Below the pieces are notes generated by a model, which had not been told where the DNA came from, made no database searches, and worked only from the letters and a program-made list of their open reading frames with translations. The position numbers and the translations under genes are program-made. Shown here one piece after another: positions 58,653 through 64,000 of a DNA stretch of 64,000 bases (position 1 is its first letter; every line of letters starts with the position of its first letter). This stretch comes from Paenibacillus sp. PK3_47 (GTDB taxonomy: Bacteria; Bacillota; Bacilli; Paenibacillales; Paenibacillaceae). The stretch covers positions 3,162,001 through 3,226,000 of the forward strand of contig NZ_CP026029.1 in assembly GCF_023520895.1 (NCBI RefSeq), given 5' to 3'.

Positions 58653-59955
58653 ACTCAAGCCGCCGGCGTTCAAATGGTCGCCTTTCTCGGATAAGCAGCT
58701 GAGAGTACTGACCTGGTGGATGCCGGATAGCCCTCACCGCGACAAGGACGCAATCATCTGTGATGGCTCTGTCCGTGCCGGCAAGACGGTCTGCATGTCG
58801 TTCTCTTTCATTGCCTGGGCGATGGACACCTTTCGAAGTGAGCAGTTCGGTATGTCAGGCAAGACTATCGGCGCGCTTCGACGTAACGTTATCGGGCCGT
58901 TGAAACGCATGTTGGCCAGCCGCGGGTATCACGTTCACGATAACCGTTCTGAAAATGTACTGACTGTTACCCGGGGGCTTGTCAGCAACCGGTTTTTCTT
59001 GTTTGGCGGTCGAGATGAGAGCTCTCAGGATCTGATCGCGGGGATTACGCTGGCGGGCATGTTTTTTGATGAAGTGGCTTTAATGCCGAAGTCCTTTGTT
59101 GACCAGGCGACCGCACGCTGTTCTATTGATGGTGCCAAGCTCTGGTTTAACTGCAACCCTGCAGGCCCTTATCACTGGTTCAAGAAAGAATGGCTGGATC
59201 AGCTGGTGAAGAAGCACGCACTGCATCTGCACTTCACGATGGAGGATAATCTATCTCTCTCCGAGCGGGTGCGTGAGCGGTACCGGCGCATGTACAGCGG
59301 AATCTTCTATCAGCGGTACATCCTAGGGCTTTGGGTTATGGCCGAGGGAGTCATATTTTCCAAGTTCGATGATGCAGTTCATAAGAAGTCGCGGGACTGG
59401 TTTCCGGCCAAATTTGACCGCAAATTCATTTGCATTGACTATGGAGCCAACAACCCGACGGCATTCCTGAAATACGGAGTTCGTGGCAATATCTATTATG
59501 AGCTGGATGAGTATTATCACAACATCCGGCATAAAGGCGAGAAAACAAACAGTGAATATGCGGATGACCTGGAAGCCTTTCTTGACGGCGATGAGTATGC
59601 AATCTTCATCGATCCGTCAGCAAAGGCTTTTATTATTGAGCTGAAAAAGCGCGGGGTTAAAAATATTCGGGCTGCCGTGAACACGGTGCTGGACGGGATT
59701 CAAACGGTATCCAACCGGTTCCAGAACAATGAATTGTATATCTGTGCTGACAACACCAATTCCCTTCAGGAGTTGGTTTCTTACGTATGGGACGAAAAAG
59801 CCGCCGAGCGCGGCGAGGACAAGCCTATCAAGCAAAATGACCATACCTGTGACGCGCGCAGGTACGGCATTCACACAGATTATCTGCTGCAGCGTGTGAA
59901 GCAGCGGAAACAAGAGAGAGAGGAGCGGTCTGATGATAATGTGGGGTGGGTGTAA
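58639..59955 (+). CDS. terL: Terminase large subunit, PBSX family
   Basis: 438 residues. Walker A is in CDGSVRAGKTVCMSF (about 34-48), Walker B in GMFFDEVALMP. The nuclease domain carries CIDYGANNPTAF, IFIDPSAKAF and HTCDARRYGIH with the acidic metal ligands. It translocates DNA into the prohead and cuts it. It overlaps terS by 14 bp. Confidence 0.95.
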   Translation: MAKLKLKPPAFKWSPFSDKQLRVLTWWMPDSPHRDKDAIICDGSVRAGKTVCMSFSFIAWAMDTFRSEQFGMSGKTIGALRRNVIGPLKRMLASRGYHVHDNRSENVLTVTRGLVSNRFFLFGGRDESSQDLIAGITLAGMFFDEVALMPKSFVDQATARCSIDGAKLWFNCNPAGPYHWFKKEWLDQLVKKHALHLHFTMEDNLSLSERVRERYRRMYSGIFYQRYILGLWVMAEGVIFSKFDDAVHKKSRDWFPAKFDRKFICIDYGANNPTAFLKYGVRGNIYYELDEYYHNIRHKGEKTNSEYADDLEAFLDGDEYAIFIDPSAKAFIIELKKRGVKNIRAAVNTVLDGIQTVSNRFQNNELYICADNTNSLQELVSYVWDEKAAERGEDKPIKQNDHTCDARRYGIHTDYLLQRVKQRKQEREERSDDNVGWV

Positions 59956-59958
59956 TGG

Positions 59959-61437
59959 ATGAGCGGTGAGGCACAGTGGTTCCAGATAGCAAAAGCAGAA
60001 GATCGGCATATCCCCTCCAGCGCGCAGCTACCGGATAGCTTTGAAAACCTTTATGATCAGCACGGTCTGCTGCCATTCCCTCCTGGCAACGACCCTGCTT
60101 CCTGCAAGCTGTTGGTGAAGAACAGCAACATCATTCCGCAGTGCATTGAGTCATACAAGCGGAACATCGCTGGTTACGGGATTGCCTTGGAGTATATTCC
60201 GGGGGAGAGTGACCAGACTGCACTGGAGGAGTGGAATAAAGCCGACAAGTTTCTGGAGACCTGTAACCTGGAAGATACGCCGGATGAGATTATCAGCTCT
60301 CTGATTGAGGATATCGAAAGCAGCGGGAATGCAAATGTGGAGGTCGCCTGGCCTGCCGGTAGTGAATTCCCAACATTGTATCGAATCAATCCGAAATTCG
60401 TTCGTTGCACCCGGGAAACGGATAAGGTGACAATCAAGAGGAAACGGCTGATCCGGTCAACGAAGAAGATCGAGGAGTTTTCGCAAGACATTTACGCCCG
60501 GAAGTACGCCATGAAGCGCGGGCAATCGGTAGTATGGTTCCGGCCGTTTGGAACTGAGGGTAAGGGCAATCAGATCATTCCTCTGAAGCTTGGCAATGAC
60601 GGTCCCTACGGTGAGCCTCGCTGGTTCGGGAATGCGCCTGGTGTGGTAGGCAGCCGGGAGGCAGAGGAGTTGAACGTTTCCTATTTCAGTAATGGCCGTA
60701 TGCTCTCCATGCTGCTGACCGTAACCAATGGCCGGTTAACCAAGCAATCCATGGAGCTGCTGCGGAATGTTAAGGGGGCGCAGTCGCAGGGAGGTATTCT
60801 CTACCTGGAAGCGATCGGGGAGGAGACAGGCGGGCCGCTGGATGAGAAAGTGGAGAAGGTAGCTATCAAGCTGGATAAGCTTAATGATCTGCTCCAGCAG
60901 GACGCTTTATTCCTGGAATACGGGAAGGACAAGAAAGCCGATATCCTCTCTGCATTCCGGCTGCCGCCGATCTTGGTTGGCCAGAGCTCCGATTATAACC
61001 GTGCTACGGCGCAGGCTGCGCTGCGGTTTGCAGAGGAGCAGGTCTTCGAGCCTTACCGCAAGTGGATTATGGACGAGATCTTCAATAAACGGCTGTTTCC
61101 GGCTATGGGTATCTTCCGGGTGAAGGCAACCTTGCGTGGGCCGCGCATCATTGACCCAGAAGACCGAAAGGCGTTACTGGACTTTATCGCAGATAAAGGG
61201 ATTATGCTGGTCCGGGATTTAATCCCAATTGCAGAGGAAGTGCTGGATACTACCATTGATGAATCAAAGTACAGTGCGGAATATCTCGATACACCAATCG
61301 CACAGCTTGTGAATAGCCAGCCGGCTATAGCCGTGCCTGAACCTGACTCCGATGTGAATGAATTGCAGGATCGTGTGGCGACCATAGCCAAGCGTCTGCT
61401 GCGGCAGAGTCATGATGAGGTAGTTGGCCATGTGTAA
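59959..61437 (+). CDS. Portal protein
   Basis: 492 residues, the SPP1/PBSX-type portal length. IIPQCIESYKRNIAGYGIALEY and FRLPPILVGQSSDYNRATAQAALRFAEEQVFEPYRKWI are typical portal stretches. It forms the ring at the capsid vertex that binds the terminase. It starts 3 bp after terL. Confidence 0.88.
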   Translation: MSGEAQWFQIAKAEDRHIPSSAQLPDSFENLYDQHGLLPFPPGNDPASCKLLVKNSNIIPQCIESYKRNIAGYGIALEYIPGESDQTALEEWNKADKFLETCNLEDTPDEIISSLIEDIESSGNANVEVAWPAGSEFPTLYRINPKFVRCTRETDKVTIKRKRLIRSTKKIEEFSQDIYARKYAMKRGQSVVWFRPFGTEGKGNQIIPLKLGNDGPYGEPRWFGNAPGVVGSREAEELNVSYFSNGRMLSMLLTVTNGRLTKQSMELLRNVKGAQSQGGILYLEAIGEETGGPLDEKVEKVAIKLDKLNDLLQQDALFLEYGKDKKADILSAFRLPPILVGQSSDYNRATAQAALRFAEEQVFEPYRKWIMDEIFNKRLFPAMGIFRVKATLRGPRIIDPEDRKALLDFIADKGIMLVRDLIPIAEEVLDTTIDESKYSAEYLDTPIAQLVNSQPAIAVPEPDSDVNELQDRVATIAKRLLRQSHDEVVGHV

Positions 61438-62260
61438 GGATTGCTGGGAGCTAATCGTAAAAGCAGATGACACCGAGTTCCTGGATAGCCTGGAGTTAAC
61501 CCATGCGGAGCGGGTCGTTCTGGAGGAGCTCTACAAGCAGGGAGAAAACAGGATAGTTGAAATTCTTGAGCTGCAGGGGAAGGCCCTGCATGATGCCATT
61601 GACGAACTGAGCGAGGAGCTGCTGATTGATATCGGGGAGCTGGGCAAGGTCTTGCTGTCGGTTCAGAGCGGAGATCTCTTCACGATCCAGTTTGAGCAGG
61701 CGGTATATGATGCCTTCACTCCCCTCTATCACTTGGCTGGCGAGTCGGAGCTGATGGTACTGAACACCGACAAGACCTGGTCCACCAAGAACAAGGCGGC
61801 TTCACGTTTTGCGAAGAACCTGCAGAAACTTGTTCCGGATATGAATGGTACCAGTGCGGATGTTATGACCCGGGCTTTTCAGAAGGCCATCAAGGAGGGG
61901 AAGACGCCCTCCGAGCGGGCGCTGTTGGTGCGTGAAATCAGTGCAGCAGCTGCAAAAGGTGATGCTGGGCCATTCAACATGGAGCGTGCCATTACAGTCT
62001 CCCGAACTATGAGCACGGCTGCTGCAAACGGCGGCAAGCTTGAGGGCTGGAAGCAGTCCGAGGTGGTCACCGGCAAAAAGTGGAGGTCTTCCAAGGGAGA
62101 CCGCACTCGGAAGACACACCGAAAAGCGAACGGTCAGATACAACCGCTGGATAAGCCTTTTGAAGTCGGTAATAGTAAACTGATGTTTCCAGGAGATCCA
62201 TCCGGTCGCGCTGAGGAGATTATCCGCTGTCGCTGTACGATGCAGTCGGTGATGGATTAA
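61430..62260 (+). CDS. Phage minor head protein (MuF/gp7-like)
   Basis: 276 residues. A TTG two codons upstream is possible, but GAGGTAG suits the ATG at 61430. The helical N-terminus is followed by the MuF core with ERAITVSRTMSTAAANGG and the C-terminal PGDPSGRAEEIIRCRCTMQSV signature. It aids head assembly or DNA ejection. No toxin fusion is seen. Confidence 0.85.
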   Translation: MCKDCWELIVKADDTEFLDSLELTHAERVVLEELYKQGENRIVEILELQGKALHDAIDELSEELLIDIGELGKVLLSVQSGDLFTIQFEQAVYDAFTPLYHLAGESELMVLNTDKTWSTKNKAASRFAKNLQKLVPDMNGTSADVMTRAFQKAIKEGKTPSERALLVREISAAAAKGDAGPFNMERAITVSRTMSTAAANGGKLEGWKQSEVVTGKKWRSSKGDRTRKTHRKANGQIQPLDKPFEVGNSKLMFPGDPSGRAEEIIRCRCTMQSVMD

Positions 62261-62488
62261 TTAGAGATTAAATTCGGTCTTTAGGATCTCGTAAAGTTCC
62301 TTGGCTATTGCTTCATCCAACACGATATTTTGAGACGTTACACCTTTAACGGCGCGATCTTTGGAGCCTACAGTAACTATTTTAAGCAACTTTTCCCCAT
62401 TTTTGATTTGAACAGAGTATTCGGCGTCTGTTTCTGTTTGAGCACTAATTTTGCTATCAACACGTGAAAGGCTTTTTAATATGGCCAC
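62261..62488 (-). CDS. Small minus-strand phage protein
   Basis: 75 residues, GTG start with GGGGGTTGG upstream. A small beta-plus-helix fold is suggested (YSVQIKNGEKLLKIVTVGS). Lies tail-to-tail with the minor head gene, opposite to the late operon. No family recognised. Confidence 0.55.
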   Translation of the reverse strand: MAILKSLSRVDSKISAQTETDAEYSVQIKNGEKLLKIVTVGSKDRAVKGVTSQNIVLDEAIAKELYEILKTEFNL

Positions 62489-62575
62489 TTATACCAACCC
62501 CCATCGGAATTTTCTTTATTCTACCAAATGAAGGGTAGCTGTAACACATATTTTGAGAGGAGGTGAGAACAGAAT

Positions 62576-63811
62576 ATGACCTTTAAACTGAAAGATGCTA
62601 AGATCACGCATATCTCCCTGGTAGACAAAGGAGCCAACGGAGTACCTTTTGCTATCATCAAGGCTCAAAAAGCTAATCAAGCCGGCACCATCCAGAAGCA
62701 GGTCCAGATCGCCAAGATTGACGACGACAAACGGATCGTTAAAGGCGTGGTGTATCAGCCGGATGTGGCCGATGCTCATGATGACCAAATGGATGAAGTT
62801 GAGATCGAGAAGGCGGCTCATCTGTTTATGGAGAAACAGCACACATACAACATTGATAAGCAGCATGATCTCGAAGCAGACAAAGGATTTGTCATTGAGT
62901 CGTACATTGCTCCTTGCGACATGACGCTTGGTGAGCAGCAGATCGCGAAGGGCTCCTGGGTGGCAGCCGTTAAAGTGACGGACGACGACACCTGGAATGC
63001 CATCAAGAAAGGTGAGATTACCGGTTTCTCCATGTGGGGTGTTGGTAAGCGGGAAGAGATCGAGGAGGAAGAGGAGGTATCCAAGGGGATTTTGAGCCGG
63101 ATAGCCAAAGCGCTGGGCCTGATTGAGAAAGGGGCCGTCGCAGACAAATATCATAAAAACCGGAAGAACCGAGAATTTTGGGCGGCGCAGGATGCCCTCA
63201 ACTCGGTTCTTTTTAATTGGGACACTTGGCAAAGTGGTCTGGAAACCGATCCGGAGACCATCCGGGAGGCCCTGCAGGACTTTGTTGATATTGCTGAGGA
63301 TGTGCTGACCAAGGAAGACATCATTAAAGCCATCGGCACGCCGCCGGCGAAGATTGCCAAGGCCGGGAAGAAGATTTCAGCCAGCAATCAAAAACATATC
63401 GATGATGCCATCACTGCACTGACTGAATTGAAAAATAAGACAGCTCATTCACAAGAGGAGCCCGAGGAGGAAGAAGATTTGAAAGCTGAAGATATCGCCA
63501 AGGCCGTAACGGCCGCAATTGCTCCGATCGCCAAGCAGGTAGAAGGCCTGACGGCAGAGATCGCGGAGCTGAAGAAAGAGGAAGGCGTCGAAGGTGAAAA
63601 GCCTGCAGGTTTTACTGCTCCGGCTACGACCGCAGAAGAGACTGCAATCACTGATGCCATTGCCAAAGCCCTGGCGCCGCTGAGTCAGCAGATGCAGACG
63701 CTGGCTGCTGATGTACAGCTGGTAAAGAATAGCCGCGGTGCTTCCGCGCAAGGTGATGAAGAAGAAATCATTAAATCAGAAGGCGCCGTTAGTTTTGGAC
63801 GCTTCCTGTAA
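62576..63811 (+). CDS. XkdF-like prohead protease with scaffold-like C-terminus
   Basis: 411 residues. About 1-165 matches the XkdF-type putative serine protease domain (ISLVDKGANGVPF, DKRIVKGVVYQPD, TYNIDKQHD, ITGFSMWGVG). The remainder is acidic and helical, with coiled coils ending in EGAVSFGRFL, as in internal scaffolds. One polypeptide thus seems to provide both protease and scaffold for the prohead. GAGGAGGTGAG precedes the ATG. The capsid gene follows 20 bp later. Confidence 0.82.
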   Translation: MTFKLKDAKITHISLVDKGANGVPFAIIKAQKANQAGTIQKQVQIAKIDDDKRIVKGVVYQPDVADAHDDQMDEVEIEKAAHLFMEKQHTYNIDKQHDLEADKGFVIESYIAPCDMTLGEQQIAKGSWVAAVKVTDDDTWNAIKKGEITGFSMWGVGKREEIEEEEEVSKGILSRIAKALGLIEKGAVADKYHKNRKNREFWAAQDALNSVLFNWDTWQSGLETDPETIREALQDFVDIAEDVLTKEDIIKAIGTPPAKIAKAGKKISASNQKHIDDAITALTELKNKTAHSQEEPEEEEDLKAEDIAKAVTAAIAPIAKQVEGLTAEIAELKKEEGVEGEKPAGFTAPATTAEETAITDAIAKALAPLSQQMQTLAADVQLVKNSRGASAQGDEEEIIKSEGAVSFGRFL

Positions 63812-63831
63812 TCGAAGGAGGAGTGCAGATA

Positions 63832-64000
63832 ATGAGAACAAATGGAACTATTGCTACTACAAGCATTCGTAAATCAACCATTGTTACACCGATGGACCAG
63901 AACGCATTAACCTATGAGGAAGTCGAAGCCTTCACTGACATGGCGTATGAGGCGAATGGCTTTCTGAAGGGCATCCGTCATGAGAACCGTAAGAGTGCGA
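63832..64000 (+). CDS. Major capsid protein (3' truncated by window)
   Basis: The first 56 residues are visible, starting MRTNGTIATTSIRKSTIVTP, with AAGGAGGAG upstream. Position directly after the protease/scaffold gene and the stretch EEVEAFTDMAYEANGFLKGI fit PBSX/XkdG-type capsid proteins. The rest is outside. Confidence 0.75.
   Translation, partial: MRTNGTIATTSIRKSTIVTPMDQNALTYEEVEAFTDMAYEANGFLKGIRHENRKSA

Larger units (their letters stand above)
33244..64000. mobile_element. Prophage, PBSX/SPP1-like, left part (continues past window)
   Basis: A continuous phage gene order from integrase, immunity and replication to late control, packaging, portal and capsid, next to a tRNA target site. 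Tail, lysis and attR lie outside. All structural genes seen are intact, so it could be inducible. Many TTG/GTG starts, overlapping stops and starts, and a switch in coding style at about 33.3 kb mark the boundary. Confidence 0.93.

Overview
The window looks like the chromosome of a Gram-positive, low-to-mid GC spore-former of the Paenibacillus type. The grounds are the LplB/YtcP-type sugar importer with a YesM/YesN-type two-component pair, S-layer-homology (SLH) surface proteins, a T-box on serS, strong AGGAGG ribosome sites with many TTG and GTG starts, and short dispersed intergenic palindromes of a kind I associate with that genus. Bases 1 to about 33,240 are host chromosome. From the 3' end of a tRNA-Thr gene (33,172-33,243) to the end of the window is the left part of an integrated PBSX/SPP1-like siphophage-type prophage, cut off by the window inside the major capsid gene.

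Host part. 1-10,424 is a carbohydrate locus: a partial cellobiose-phosphorylase-like enzyme, two importer permeases, a large solute-binding lipoprotein, and a histidine kinase overlapping its AraC-type response regulator. Then come an AAC(3)-type acetyltransferase, a histidine phosphatase, an MFS exporter with an ArsR-type regulator, a long degenerate 7-bp tandem repeat (about 14,750-15,111), and a 2,372-residue secreted protein that joins a lamin-tail domain, an exo/endonuclease, two tandem 5'-nucleotidases and three SLH repeats. That gene is preceded by three 11-bp-phased hexamers resembling a PhoP box. serS with its T-box follows, divergent from an NADPH:FMN reductase. 25,641-31,929 carries aerobic (nrdA, nrdB) and anaerobic (nrdD, nrdG) ribonucleotide reductases in one orientation. 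Upstream of them lie an adenosylcobalamin riboswitch, an intrinsic terminator, two NrdR-like boxes 32 bp apart (one filling the -35/-10 spacer) and a row of DnaA-box-like repeats.

Prophage part. The integrase faces the tRNA. The lysogeny module has an ImmA/IrrE-type peptidase, a CI-like repressor and a Cro-like protein around three copies of a dyad operator. Early genes include AbrB-like, SMC-like ATPase, RecT, MBL-fold hydrolase, initiator, helicase loader, DnaB, RusA, a Dam-type methylase and an ArpU-type late regulator. Between 50,106 and 55,480 lies a visibly AT-rich accessory block. It holds a P-loop protein, a GNAT fused to an ASCH/PUA-like domain, a stand-alone ASCH protein, a structured RNA or terminator, a secreted NPCBM protein, a membrane-anchored Mrr-type nuclease and an orphan gene. 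The two ends of this block share a 12-bp promoter-like motif. Packaging and head genes follow: ParB-methyltransferase, cos-like hairpins, TerS, TerL, portal, minor head protein, XkdF-like protease/scaffold and the start of the capsid gene.

Most candidates for new biology lie in the AT-rich accessory block and in the layered control of the nrd cluster.
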